The position numbers and the translations under genes were made by a program. Source: Candidatus Microgenomatus auricola (GTDB taxonomy: Bacteria; Patescibacteriota; Patescibacteriia; SBBC01). From it: DNA of 36,758 nucleotides. Where the stretch lies: contig SBBC01000013.1 in the NCBI GenBank assembly GCA_005239865.1, positions 1-36,758 of the forward strand, in the 5' to 3' direction. The notes under the pieces were generated by a model. That model was given only the letters and a program-made list of their open reading frames with translations. It had not been told where the DNA came from and did no database searches. Below are positions 1-7,117 of the stretch, piece by piece. Positions within the stretch are counted from its first letter, which is position 1. Each line of letters begins with the position of its first letter.

Positions 1-123
1 GTTTGCAGCATTTATCACCAACTGATTTATACTGCATGTTTTGCTCGCATTGATAAAAGGAGGCGCTCAACAATTATGTCGTGGAGCATATTATGTTAGT
101 ATGAAGCTGTTACGTAAGAGCGT

Positions 124-891
124 ATGAAAAGAAGTGTCGCGTATCCGCCAACTTTGCTTAATTCGCTCTTTGGCGAATACGATTCAAAGCAGTCAAACTT
201 AATTATTCGTACCGTTGTTCGATTTACCACGCACCCAAAAGATATCAAGGGATTTCTCGCGGGAGTCAAACGCCGCGGTCTTGTAACTAAAGCACGAAAA
301 GCGTATCTCAACTTTTCAATCCATGATGAAATCAGGCGAGCGCTATTAGCCCTGAAGGGACAACGAGATCCTCTATGGCAAATGGTAAAAAAGTATCAAC
401 GATACTGGCGGGCAGAAGCACGGGCAGCTCGGTTAAACTCTCGGGATCGCGCGCTCTTTATTGGGTGTGGCCCGTACCCATATTCAGCGTTCTTTTATGC
501 CATGGATTTCGGCTGCAAGGTTGTCTGCCTTGAACGAAGCACGAAATGCTGCGCCATCGCACGACGGCTGATTGAAAAGAAGGGTCTTTCACGAGCCATC
601 AGCGTGGTTTGCGGCAATAGCGTCACATTCAATTATGGGAGGTTTCATAAAATTTTTTTCGCAACGCAGGTCGAAGATAAAGAAAGAAGTTTGCGACAAA
701 TCGAAAAAACCGCGCCTGATGGCGCACTGGTCGTCACCCGGACTTCTGACCGCAAGGGTTTGAATTCAATACTTTCGAAGCCGCTTGAACTAAAACGGGT
801 ACGCGGCTTTGAATATGTCCGAACGCTCACGTGGTCTCGCTATTTTACCCTTCCAACGTTTACTATTATTTTGCGCAAGCTTTCAACATAA
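124..891 (+). CDS. Nicotianamine-synthase-like SAM-dependent enzyme
   Basis: A 255-aa protein with a Rossmann-type SAM-binding region in its second half. The motif FIGCGPYPYSAFF (residues 112-124) matches the GxGPxPxT/S signature of the nicotianamine synthase family better than the usual E/DxGxGxG of methyltransferases. It is followed by a strand ending in an acidic residue (VVCLE, about 133-137) and by the segment VVCGNSV (161-167), where the family has its third SAM-contact region. Residues 1-100 are basic and helical and resemble nothing I recognise. Family members condense aminobutyrate units from SAM into metallophores, but ordinary methylation is equally possible here. The next gene starts 7 nt after the stop, so the two are probably co-transcribed. 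A TATACT box at 28-33 could serve as the -10 element. The DNA is visibly richer in A/T and AAA codons than the rest of the window. Family assignment is moderate; substrate unknown. Confidence 0.6.
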   Translation: MKRSVAYPPTLLNSLFGEYDSKQSNLIIRTVVRFTTHPKDIKGFLAGVKRRGLVTKARKAYLNFSIHDEIRRALLALKGQRDPLWQMVKKYQRYWRAEARAARLNSRDRALFIGCGPYPYSAFFYAMDFGCKVVCLERSTKCCAIARRLIEKKGLSRAISVVCGNSVTFNYGRFHKIFFATQVEDKERSLRQIEKTAPDGALVVTRTSDRKGLNSILSKPLELKRVRGFEYVRTLTWSRYFTLPTFTIILRKLST

Positions 892-898
892 AGCCACT

Positions 899-1702
899 AT
901 GATTCAACAGCTTACGAGTTATCCTTCCGCGACCATAAAATTTCAAAATCCCGAGCGACCCAGACCGATTGTCGCGGTGGTCGGGATCATTCATGGCAAT
1001 GAACCCTGCGGCTGGCACGCGATCAAAACGACCGAGCGTGAACTTCGATCATCGCCGCTTCTCAAAGGCACCGTCTATCTCATTGGTGCCAATATGGCAG
1101 CCTACAGAAGAAGGTCTGCATTCGTAGATTGCGATTTGAATCGGGCATTCAATACGAGGCAAAAGCGACTGCACGAACAAAAAATTGTTTATCATTTGCG
1201 AAACATATTTTCACAGTGTGATTATATTTTAGACATTCACTCTTCAACCACAACCATCGAGCCTTTCGTGGCGCGATGCAACTCTCGATACAAGAAACTC
1301 GCACATCATCTCCTGGACAAATTTGTTGTCGTTGATAAATCCTTAGCTCGGGGAGCGCTTTTTACGGAATTTTCGAGGACGTTACTCGTCGAGTGCGGGC
1401 GAGATTTAGACCAGAAAACATTCAGACTAGCTGAAAAAATTCCGCTCCGTTTTCTCACCGCGCTCTTGATGATACGAGGCCAGCAATTCACCTCCAAAAA
1501 ACCAAAAGTGTATTTTGCTACTGAACGGCTTGCGCTCAAGGGATTTCGCGTAACCGGTTTCAAGTCTTTGAAGCGGGCCCAAAAAGTAGGCGAGAGCGCT
1601 TTAGTACGAATGACGACGAAACGCCAATTGTATCCTATGGTCATCGATGACATAAACGGTGAAAAAACTGTGTTGCTCGCGCAGCAAATTGGTCCAGGAT
1701 GA
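899..1702 (+). CDS. Succinylglutamate desuccinylase/aspartoacylase (AspA/AstE) family zinc deacylase
   Basis: A 267-aa protein of the M14-like AspA/AstE superfamily, which hydrolyses N-acyl amino acids using one zinc ion. The zinc motif HGNE lies near residue 36 (VVGIIHGNEPCG), the DLNRAF substrate-binding segment near residue 80, and the third zinc ligand in DIHSS near residue 114. LLVECG in the middle matches the region carrying the catalytic glutamate. I chose ATG 899 because the longer frame from 809 would overlap the upstream gene by 83 nt and adds no family-like sequence. It lies 7 nt behind the nicotianamine-synthase-like gene, suggesting that one pathway makes or trims an acylated amino-acid derivative. 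Like that gene it is AT-rich for the window. The exact substrate cannot be read from the sequence. Confidence 0.8.
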   Translation: MIQQLTSYPSATIKFQNPERPRPIVAVVGIIHGNEPCGWHAIKTTERELRSSPLLKGTVYLIGANMAAYRRRSAFVDCDLNRAFNTRQKRLHEQKIVYHLRNIFSQCDYILDIHSSTTTIEPFVARCNSRYKKLAHHLLDKFVVVDKSLARGALFTEFSRTLLVECGRDLDQKTFRLAEKIPLRFLTALLMIRGQQFTSKKPKVYFATERLALKGFRVTGFKSLKRAQKVGESALVRMTTKRQLYPMVIDDINGEKTVLLAQQIGPG

Positions 1703-1851
1703 GACTCTGCTACCTTTCAATATTCTAAGATGACCCACCGCAATTGGCGTTGCTTTGTGTTACCGCCGGTGCGAGGTAGGCGCGAGGCGGAACCAGTTCA
1801 TAATCGTTGACGGTCTGGGTGGACGCTATGCCGTTTGCCATTGTCGTACCA

Positions 1852-1880
1852 TTGACAATCCGTCAAAAACGCTTTACAGT
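1852..1880 (+). promoter_or_regulatory. Promoter for the GHMP-kinase-like gene
   Basis: A perfect -35 box TTGACA (1852-1857), a 17-nt spacer and a -10 box TACAGT (1875-1880). Transcription should begin near 1887, leaving about 14 nt before ATG 1901. The spacing matches other promoters found in this window. Confidence 0.7.
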
Positions 1881-1900
1881 CTTGTGTAAGGCGAATCCCT

Positions 1901-3751
1901 ATGTCTCAGCGTCTGCCGATGAATTCGGGTGCGCTGCAAGAAAACTTCCCCGAGGTTTACGGAGAGTTTTTTCCGAGATGTGAATTGGTCGTGTCCGCGC
2001 CGGGAAGTTTCTACTGGTTCGGTGATCACGCCGATCGCTATGGCGAACTCGCGGTGAAGCAGAAGATTCCACTCCGCGCCTACGTCGGTCTGGAGGCGAC
2101 GGACGAGCCGACCTGGACGCTCGCGGACAGCATTTTTCTCGTTCCCAGCGAGCGGAAGTTCAGACGGTTCTCCCGCCACACGCCGCGGAACAAGCGTCTG
2201 CTGCAACTCCTCGCTGACTTCGCGCAAACGCTGGGCATGAAATCGCCGTATCGCGTGCATACGCTGACAGAAATTCCGATTGACTGTGGCATCTCGAGCT
2301 GGGCGGCGGTGAGCGCGGCGTTGAGTTTGGCGCTCCATTTGAAGACCGGTATTGTTACGGCTGCCGACGTTGAACGCTGGAATAGTGCGCCACTCGAGCA
2401 ATTGACGGTGGCAGGATCGTCATTCGATCAGGTGTTCAAAATGGCATGGAAGCTCGAATTAATCTTCAATGCAGATTCCTCTGCTGGGGCAGGCGTGTTT
2501 GCAGCCATGGCGAGCTCGGCGTTCCCGGTGATGTACATGACCGAAAAGCGGGTAGACGCACAGTCAGCAAAAGCGAGCAATCGGATGCCGATTGATTTCG
2601 GCGACGAGTACCATCTTCTTGATCACGTCAAGTACTGGGGATTCCGGCTTCATGAATTTTTCGGCTTGCGCAGCACGGAGAATTGGCCCCTGGATTTTGG
2701 ACTGCTCTATGCGGGGAGTACGACCAGCGCGGAGTTCGTCATTCGATCGGCGAATGACGCTCAACTCGCGCTCAAAGATGCGACAGAATCGTTTGTCGCA
2801 ATCGCCCAGAAAAAAATTCCGGACAATCACGAAACACTTCCACCGTTCCTCATGCGCACGCGGGAGAACTCGACAATCAGCGCATGGGATGCCATGCTTG
2901 CTGTTTTGGGAAATACGAGCATCGAAGGCGTTATCGCATTCCGTCAAATTTTCGATCGGGGATATACCGAAAAAGCGATCGACGACTTGTTTGACGCGAT
3001 TTATCGTTACAATTCGTTCCTTTCGCTTTTCCGCGTGACGACGCCAACACTGCGTTTAATTCGTCACTACTTAAAAAAAGCTGCAACGAAAGAAGAAACG
3101 ACGCTGGCGTCTAAAATCACCGGCGCCGGTCGTGGGGGCGACATTCTCTTTGCCACGCCGCTCCACACCTTTGAACACTCAATGGAGAGTTTGCTGAAGG
3201 CGCTCCGAGAAAAAGTTGATTCGAGGATTTGGTTGGACTACGCTTCATGGCTCGATGGATACGAAGAGCTCGGTCTGATCGTTGAACAGGATTTACAACG
3301 CGCGCACTACTCACAGTTCGTTTCGTCGGGGGGCGCGGTGGTTCGTACTTGGACGAACGATCGAACGTTCTCACAGATCGTCGGTTTGGATCGCTTAGAG
3401 TCGTCTCGGAAATCATTCGATCTCTTCCTCGATGCCGGTGAGCGGATGATCTATCTCAAAGGCAAGCCGCTCACTTCGAAAGAGCTTCATTCTCGCAAGA
3501 TGACAACTGCCATTCTGCGCGTGCTCTTAGACCACCTTGGGCAAAGTGTCCATTCACAGCAACTCCCAGCGTCGTCATACGTTGATCGGACGAGTATGCA
3601 GGGGAAAATCATCGGACCGCTGCGGGAAATTTTCGAAGCACGAACCGGCAAAAAGCTACCGTTGTCGATTAGCGGCGGGTTACGAAAAAACTTTACCCTC
3701 CGTCTCGAACCGAGCGATTTGACTATTGGCATGATCGAGAAGAAGATCTAA
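1901..3751 (+). CDS. GHMP-kinase-like protein with C-terminal winged-helix-like domain
   Basis: A 616-aa protein. The three GHMP kinase motifs are recognisable: motif 1 APGSFYWFGDHAD (residues 33-45, compare APGRVNLIGEHTD of galactokinase), the phosphate-binding motif 2 IPIDCGISSWAAVSAA (125-140) and motif 3 ITGAGRGGDILFATP (406-420). GHMP kinases phosphorylate sugars, mevalonate or similar small alcohols. The catalytic core ends near residue 450. The remaining 165 residues are unusual for the family: 505-602 run as strand (FDLFLDAGERMIYLKGKPLTS), helix (ELHSRKMTTAILRVLLDHLG), then RTSMQGKIIGPLREIF and a terminal hairpin, which resembles an OmpR/SARP-type winged helix. It has its own promoter and terminator, so it is probably monocistronic. 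Kinase family is confident; substrate and DNA binding are inference. Confidence 0.75.
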   Translation: MSQRLPMNSGALQENFPEVYGEFFPRCELVVSAPGSFYWFGDHADRYGELAVKQKIPLRAYVGLEATDEPTWTLADSIFLVPSERKFRRFSRHTPRNKRLLQLLADFAQTLGMKSPYRVHTLTEIPIDCGISSWAAVSAALSLALHLKTGIVTAADVERWNSAPLEQLTVAGSSFDQVFKMAWKLELIFNADSSAGAGVFAAMASSAFPVMYMTEKRVDAQSAKASNRMPIDFGDEYHLLDHVKYWGFRLHEFFGLRSTENWPLDFGLLYAGSTTSAEFVIRSANDAQLALKDATESFVAIAQKKIPDNHETLPPFLMRTRENSTISAWDAMLAVLGNTSIEGVIAFRQIFDRGYTEKAIDDLFDAIYRYNSFLSLFRVTTPTLRLIRHYLKKAATKEETTLASKITGAGRGGDILFATPLHTFEHSMESLLKALREKVDSRIWLDYASWLDGYEELGLIVEQDLQRAHYSQFVSSGGAVVRTWTNDRTFSQIVGLDRLESSRKSFDLFLDAGERMIYLKGKPLTSKELHSRKMTTAILRVLLDHLGQSVHSQQLPASSYVDRTSMQGKIIGPLREIFEARTGKKLPLSISGGLRKNFTLRLEPSDLTIGMIEKKI

Positions 3752-3776
3752 TCTTACGTTCGGCGCTGGGTAATAG

Positions 3777-3800
3777 AATGGCTCAACACAGCCATTTTTT
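3777..3800 (+). terminator. Rho-independent terminator after the GHMP-kinase-like gene
   Basis: A 7-bp stem AATGGCT/AGCCATT (3777-3783 with 3790-3796), a 6-nt loop and a run of T through 3800. It lies 26 nt after the stop codon. Confidence 0.8.
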
Positions 3801-3857
3801 ACTATTTCTGAATTTTTTCACTATTTTTCCGAGGGAGCCAACAGCTATGGTGAGAGC

Positions 3858-4094
3858 GTGAATGAGATCGGTAGGGAGGAACGCATCACGAAGATCGGGA
3901 GTGCCGTCCGACTACGTCTTGCTTCTGGAGTACGGGTCTACGTGATTGTTGCGAATGGCGGAAGTCCGAACGATGGCACCGTTTCTATGCACTCACCGCT
4001 TGGCCAGGCTGTCCTTGGGAAAAAGGTGCATGCGCGGGTGACAGTGAGGACGCCGGCAGGCGAACAGCAGTGCGAGATCCTGGAAATTCTCTAG
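3858..4094 (+). CDS. Stand-alone GreA/GreB C-terminal domain protein
   Basis: A 78-aa protein covering only the FKBP-like C-terminal domain of Gre transcription factors: VIVANGGSPNDGTVSMHSPLGQAVLGK, then VTVRTPAGEQQCEILEIL. The SPLGxAxLGK and TPxG...EI signatures are well kept. The N-terminal coiled coil that reaches into the RNA polymerase secondary channel is absent, so it cannot stimulate transcript cleavage in the usual way. Rnk-like proteins are known relatives in which this domain binds polymerase with a different or short N-terminus. The start is GTG 3858; GGTGAG lies just upstream. It is the first gene after a terminator and heads a run of small genes on the same strand. Confidence 0.8.
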   Translation: MNEIGREERITKIGSAVRLRLASGVRVYVIVANGGSPNDGTVSMHSPLGQAVLGKKVHARVTVRTPAGEQQCEILEIL

Positions 4095-4113
4095 GAGGTG
4101 AGGGCTGTTTTCT

Positions 4114-4143
4114 AGCCACGGAGCAGCACAACCGCTCGTGGCT
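4114..4143 (+). other. Intergenic hairpin, possible attenuator or processing site
   Basis: Inverted repeat AGCCACGGAGC/GCTCGTGGCT with one bulged G and a 9-nt loop, between the Gre-like gene and the next small gene. No T run follows, so it is not a standard terminator. It may stabilise or process the upstream mRNA. Confidence 0.5.
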
Positions 4144-4228
4144 GGAAAGGAGTTCTTTGGTTCGTTGAAAAACAGGTACTCCGTTCACGGTTTCTGTTAC
4201 AACCGCGTGGAGAAAGGGGTCGATCATT

Positions 4229-4486
4229 GTGTGTCAAGCCGCGGAAACTAGTCATGTGTGTAGCGAGTGCGGATGTTTTTGCAGTTCGTCGATTTGTAGA
4301 GGATGCATAGACGTCGAGGAGCTGTATGAATCGTTGCTGCTCGATGATCTACGGACGAGTGCTATATCTCCGAAGCTGAAAGAGCAGGCGAGATTCAAGC
4401 TCGCTCGACTGTGGCAGATCAGAGTAAAGTGGAAGAGTGCGCCGACGCAGCGTTCCGCCCACGTCAGGAATAGAGCATTTTCCTGA
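4229..4486 (+). CDS. Small cysteine-rich, zinc-ribbon-like protein
   Basis: An 85-aa protein of unknown family. The N-terminal third has closely spaced cysteines (CSECGCFCSSSICRGC, residues 11-26), arranged as two CxxC pairs with extra cysteines between, as expected for a zinc knuckle or ribbon. The rest is helical and basic (LKEQARFKLARLWQIRVKWK). The start is GTG 4229, placed about 9 nt after the purine-rich GAGAAAGGGG. The stop is close to the next gene, whose Shine-Dalgarno sequence begins about 20 nt further on, so the two are probably co-transcribed. No function can be assigned; nucleic-acid binding would fit the composition. Confidence 0.6.
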   Translation: MCQAAETSHVCSECGCFCSSSICRGCIDVEELYESLLLDDLRTSAISPKLKEQARFKLARLWQIRVKWKSAPTQRSAHVRNRAFS

Positions 4487-4516
4487 TTGGATGTTGACTA
4501 TGAGTGGAGGTCAGGC

Positions 4517-4858
4517 ATGGATACTATCCGACGATGGGGACTGGATTGGTATGATTGGCGGAGTGATGAGGAGATCCGCGAGGAAGATCGTCGGGAAGAG
4601 ATTCTGCTCAAGCTCTCCACGCAGGTCATTCAGAACTGCCTGAAGGCGGGAATCGGGATCGACCATTTCGCCTTCGTCAAGAAAACGAGTTTTTGGACGG
4701 ATGAAACGACGTACTGGGCGAGCGCCAACTTGGTGCCGCATACCGAAGCGACGCACAATCAGTTTCGTCGAATCGTCAAGGATGTGATTAACACTCATCG
4801 GTCAGAGCTGCAAACGTTCATGCGTTTGATCCCGCCATACATTACCATTGACGAATAA
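4517..4858 (+). CDS. Hypothetical protein, 113 aa
   Basis: A soluble, acidic-N-terminal protein that I do not recognise. I place the start at ATG 4517, because GGAGG (4506-4510) sits 6 nt before it; the same frame is open further upstream to a TTG at 4487, but without a ribosome site. The first 35 residues are highly charged and rich in W, D, E and R (RRWGLDWYDWRSDEEIREED). A predicted mixed alpha/beta part follows, with FAFVKKTSFWTDETTYWASANLVPH in its middle. There are no cysteine clusters, membrane segments or catalytic motifs. It belongs to the small-gene run 3858-6426. Confidence 0.6.
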   Translation: MDTIRRWGLDWYDWRSDEEIREEDRREEILLKLSTQVIQNCLKAGIGIDHFAFVKKTSFWTDETTYWASANLVPHTEATHNQFRRIVKDVINTHRSELQTFMRLIPPYITIDE

Positions 4859-4915
4859 CTCCATGTCACTGTTAAGTTAACCCGCACGCCGGGCACCGGT
4901 AGAACGGAACATTCC

Positions 4916-5458
4916 ATGAACAGTCTTACACGACAGTTATTACCGACTGACTTGACCTATCTCGTGCCGAACAACTATGTTCTCCGAGGTGCGGAGTCGC
5001 CGATTCGAATCGTGCCGCCGAATGCCGAATCGGTAGTCGAGGCAGTTCGGACGCTGGCTCTGGCTCACCTTCGAGAAGTCTGGAGCGATAACTTCACGAC
5101 TCGCTACTTGGCCGAACAGGATGGGTATACCAGACGGTATATTGCCGGGAAAGAAAGTGATGCACGGGCCTCGATTGCGCGCGACGAAAGCTACACCAGG
5201 CGGTACATCGTCGATCGCGAGCATGATGCAAAGATCGAAGCCCTTGGCATGACTCTCAGGCATCAAGAGCGGATGGCGGAGGCTGAACGTCGCGCATTGA
5301 GGGACGCACGCAAGCTCGAAGCCGTTGCCGTGGTCTCTGGCAAGGCTCTCGAAGTGCTGCGAGATGAGGTTGATGTCCTGGTCTACGAGTACTCTCGCGG
5401 CTGGTTTAACACCGAACATGGGATCGGGATTCGTGTCCGTCGCGCTGCCCGTCGGTAG
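4916..5458 (+). CDS. Hypothetical charged helical protein with an internal repeat
   Basis: A 180-aa protein of unknown family. The middle holds a repeated element, GYTRRYIAGKESDA (residues 71-84) and SYTRRYIVDREHDA (91-104), with a weaker earlier version FTTRYLAEQ (60-68). This gives a period of about 20 residues, likely an amphipathic or coiled-coil array. Residues 105-150 continue as a charged helix (RHQERMAEAERRALRDARKLEAVAVV). The C-terminus is arginine-rich. The ribosome-binding site before ATG 4916 is weak (GAACGGAAC). No membrane segment or enzyme motif is visible. A structural or binding role is possible but unproven. Confidence 0.6.
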   Translation: MNSLTRQLLPTDLTYLVPNNYVLRGAESPIRIVPPNAESVVEAVRTLALAHLREVWSDNFTTRYLAEQDGYTRRYIAGKESDARASIARDESYTRRYIVDREHDAKIEALGMTLRHQERMAEAERRALRDARKLEAVAVVSGKALEVLRDEVDVLVYEYSRGWFNTEHGIGIRVRRAARR

Positions 5459-5490
5459 TGGTATTACTTCCCATAAAAGGAGAAGCTGTC

Positions 5491-5613
5491 ATGATAAAGA
5501 CGATTCTCGAACGCTCGCCGTGGCCGGACCCGCCTCCTAATACCGGCATTCCCGCCACCGCCGGGTTAGCACCATCAACTCACGCACGCTCGGTGGGCAG
5601 GCTCAAAAAGTGA
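5491..5613 (+). CDS. Putative 40-aa proline-rich microprotein
   Basis: A short frame starting MIKTILERSPWPDPPPNTG and ending in RLKK. It is supported mainly by an excellent ribosome-binding site: AAAAGGAG ends at 5483, 7 nt before ATG 5491. It also fits neatly between the genes ending at 5458 and starting at 5648. The sequence is proline-rich with a basic tail and has no recognisable domain. If not translated into a functional product, it could act as a leader for the next gene. Confidence 0.45.
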   Translation: MIKTILERSPWPDPPPNTGIPATAGLAPSTHARSVGRLKK

Positions 5614-5647
5614 CGTGGCCAGCTCACCTGAGTTTGGAGGGAAGTTT

Positions 5648-6067
5648 ATGGGACGTGAAGTGCTATGTCGTCGGTGTGGAAAGGTAATTGGCTGCGACAC
5701 CATCGCGAATCCGTACAGAGACCCATTCCTCCCGGCGTTCAAGCAACTCTGTGAGAACTGCCGGAATGCCGTCGGGCGAGAATTCGAAAAGCGATTCGAC
5801 GAATCCATGGGCGGGTATGAGCCTAAGAGCTATTGGGATAAACAGGATTGTGAATCGTTTAAGAATCGGATGCTCGAGGGTGCAACGTCCCGCACATTCC
5901 ATAATCGCGGCAGTGACATCTGCGACAGGTGCCATGGCGCAGGGGCGGTGGATAGGCAAGGCCTGTGTGGTTCCTGCGCCAACCACCGTAAGCGCGAGCT
6001 GGAGGAGTACGAAGAGCGGGTAAAAGCGGAGCGCCGTGTGCGGAAGACTGACTTTACGGATTTATAG
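5648..6067 (+). CDS. Hypothetical protein with two CxxC...CxxC zinc-binding modules
   Basis: A 139-aa protein, start set at ATG 5648 because GGAGGG (5636-5641) lies 6 nt before it; the frame is open back to 5615, but without a ribosome site. The N-terminal module has C7-x2-C10 and C35-x2-C38. The C-terminal module has CDRCHGAGAVDRQGLCGSC, again two CxxC pairs, the first resembling the CxxCxGxG knuckles of DnaJ. Between them is a charged stretch rich in E, K and R, and the tail (RKRELEEYEERVKAERRVRK) is a charged helix. Two treble-clef or ribbon zinc sites are likely. Nucleic-acid or protein binding is plausible; no enzyme motif is seen. Confidence 0.6.
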   Translation: MGREVLCRRCGKVIGCDTIANPYRDPFLPAFKQLCENCRNAVGREFEKRFDESMGGYEPKSYWDKQDCESFKNRMLEGATSRTFHNRGSDICDRCHGAGAVDRQGLCGSCANHRKRELEEYEERVKAERRVRKTDFTDL

Positions 6068-6222
6068 GATTACGTTTCGGATATCGCGGACTACCGCATA
6101 CGATTCCCATGCCCGTACGGCGCGAGTGGCAGGCGCCAACCCAAAGGAGGTGCGATCGGGCAGCACCAGAATGTGTAGTCCAGCGTTCACTAGTCCCACG
6201 GAACCCCAACAGGAGTGAAGCC

Positions 6223-6426
6223 ATGGCGGACCAGATCAAATGGGTTAATCCGAACACCGGTGAGATGCTCATTCACCGTGAGGGCGGTGACCGACGCGAG
6301 CTGTTGTTCGACATCTACGGGCCCGAGGGCGATGAACACAGTCACCTGGTCATCGAGGGTGGCAGGGTTCGGTATGTGAGAGACAAAAGCTCGATGACCA
6401 TCACGGACGACCGGATGTCGGAGTAG
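6223..6426 (+). CDS. Hypothetical small beta-rich protein, 67 aa
   Basis: Starts at ATG 6223, 7 nt after AGGAG (6211-6215). The sequence (MADQIKWVNPNTGEMLIHREG, then RRELLFDIYGPEGDEHSHLVIEGGRVRYVRD) alternates short strands and turns and looks like a compact beta fold. It is acidic and has no cysteines or membrane segment. It is the last gene of the small-gene run and is followed 12 nt later by a strong terminator. I do not recognise the family. Confidence 0.6.
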   Translation: MADQIKWVNPNTGEMLIHREGGDRRELLFDIYGPEGDEHSHLVIEGGRVRYVRDKSSMTITDDRMSE

Positions 6427-6438
6427 CTCCTGCACACC

Positions 6439-6476
6439 AGGCCTGTTCGCAAGAATGCGAGCAGGCCTTTTTCTTT
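6439..6476 (+). terminator. Strong Rho-independent terminator closing the small-gene run
   Basis: A 12-bp stem formed by 6439-6450 and 6457-6468 (AGGCCTGTTCGC with GCGAGCAGGCCT, one G-U pair), loop AAGAAT, then TTTTCTTT. Confidence 0.9.
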
Positions 6477-6480
6477 GTGC

Positions 6481-6486
6481 TACACT
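6481..6486 (+). promoter_or_regulatory. -10 element TACACT before the methyltransferase gene
   Basis: TACACT is followed after 8 nt by ATG 6495, so the transcript would be leaderless or nearly so. No good -35 box exists at the usual distance, because that position falls in the terminator stem. The call rests on identity with the -10 boxes at 7066, 7758 and 27850. Confidence 0.45.
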
Positions 6487-6494
6487 AGTCTCGT

Positions 6495-7046
6495 ATGTTC
6501 ACCGACGTTTTCTTATACGTGTTTATCAGCCTTGTTTTCATCGTGTTGGTGACCGCTGCTTTTGCCGGCTGGAAAGCCGCACCGTACGTACCGACCTGGC
6601 AGCGTGACGTGCGCCGGATGCTCCAGCTCGCCCAAGTCAAACCGGGCGAGCTAGTGGTTGACCTAGGGTCCGGCGACGGAAGATTTTTAGTGACGGCTTC
6701 GCAAGAGTTCGGCAGCCAGGCAGTCGGGTATGAACTCTCGTTGCTGCCGTACGTCGTGTCGCTGATCCGAAAGCGGATCTCCCGGGCCAATCGCATATCC
6801 GTGAAGTTCCGCGACTTCTATCGGGCTGATCTTTCACCGGCTGATGTGGTGGTTTGCTTCCTCACTCCGAAAGCGATGAAAAAACTTGAGCCGAAATTCG
6901 AGCGCGAACTTCGGCCGGGGACACGAGTTGTGTCATTTGCCTTTCGTCTTCCCGGTTGGCCATCCTCGTTGGTTGATAAACCGACTCCGCAATCGACCCC
7001 GGTCTTTGTCTATCGCGTTCAGGCAAACCCGCGACGAGGCACTTGA
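6495..7046 (+). CDS. Membrane-anchored FAM173-type SAM-dependent methyltransferase
   Basis: A 183-aa protein with an N-terminal membrane helix (about residues 4-27), then a class I methyltransferase domain. SAM-binding motif I is VVDLGSGDGRFL (54-65), followed by VGYELSLLPYV, then FRDFYRADLSPADVVVCFLTPKAMKKLEPKF and RVVSFAFRLPGW. This pattern (LGSGDGR, GYE, F..P..M..L..K, S..F.LPGW) is that of the FAM173 family, whose eukaryotic members methylate lysines of ATP synthase subunit c and adenine nucleotide translocase. Bacterial substrates are not established. The -10 box TACACT lies just before the ATG. Confidence 0.8.
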   Translation: MFTDVFLYVFISLVFIVLVTAAFAGWKAAPYVPTWQRDVRRMLQLAQVKPGELVVDLGSGDGRFLVTASQEFGSQAVGYELSLLPYVVSLIRKRISRANRISVKFRDFYRADLSPADVVVCFLTPKAMKKLEPKFERELRPGTRVVSFAFRLPGWPSSLVDKPTPQSTPVFVYRVQANPRRGT

Positions 7047-7071
7047 CGGACGTTCCAACTGGAGGTACACT
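7043..7071 (+). promoter_or_regulatory. Promoter for the gene at 7118
   Basis: TTGACG (7043-7048), a 17-nt spacer and TACACT (7066-7071). It overlaps the last codons of the upstream methyltransferase gene. The predicted leader is about 40 nt and contains AAAGGA before ATG 7118. Confidence 0.75.
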
Positions 7072-7117
7072 ACGCCTACAACCAAAGAAACCAAAGGCCA
7101 GGTAAAGGAAAACAACC

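Noticed and set aside
56-99. AAAGGAGG followed by a 7-codon frame (ATG 76) as a leader peptide for the first gene
   Set aside because: The spacing of 12 nt is long and the frame is too short to show coding character.
809-898. Earlier start of the AspA/AstE gene at 809
   Set aside because: It would overlap the upstream gene by 83 nt and the added residues do not look like the family N-terminus; ATG 899 is better.
6143-6218. Strong Shine-Dalgarno AAAGGAGG with a possible 15-23-codon frame (GTG 6150 or ATG 6171)
   Set aside because: GTG is too close to the site and ATG too far (20 nt), so no start fits; the frame overlaps the ribosome site of the next gene. Left as unexplained.
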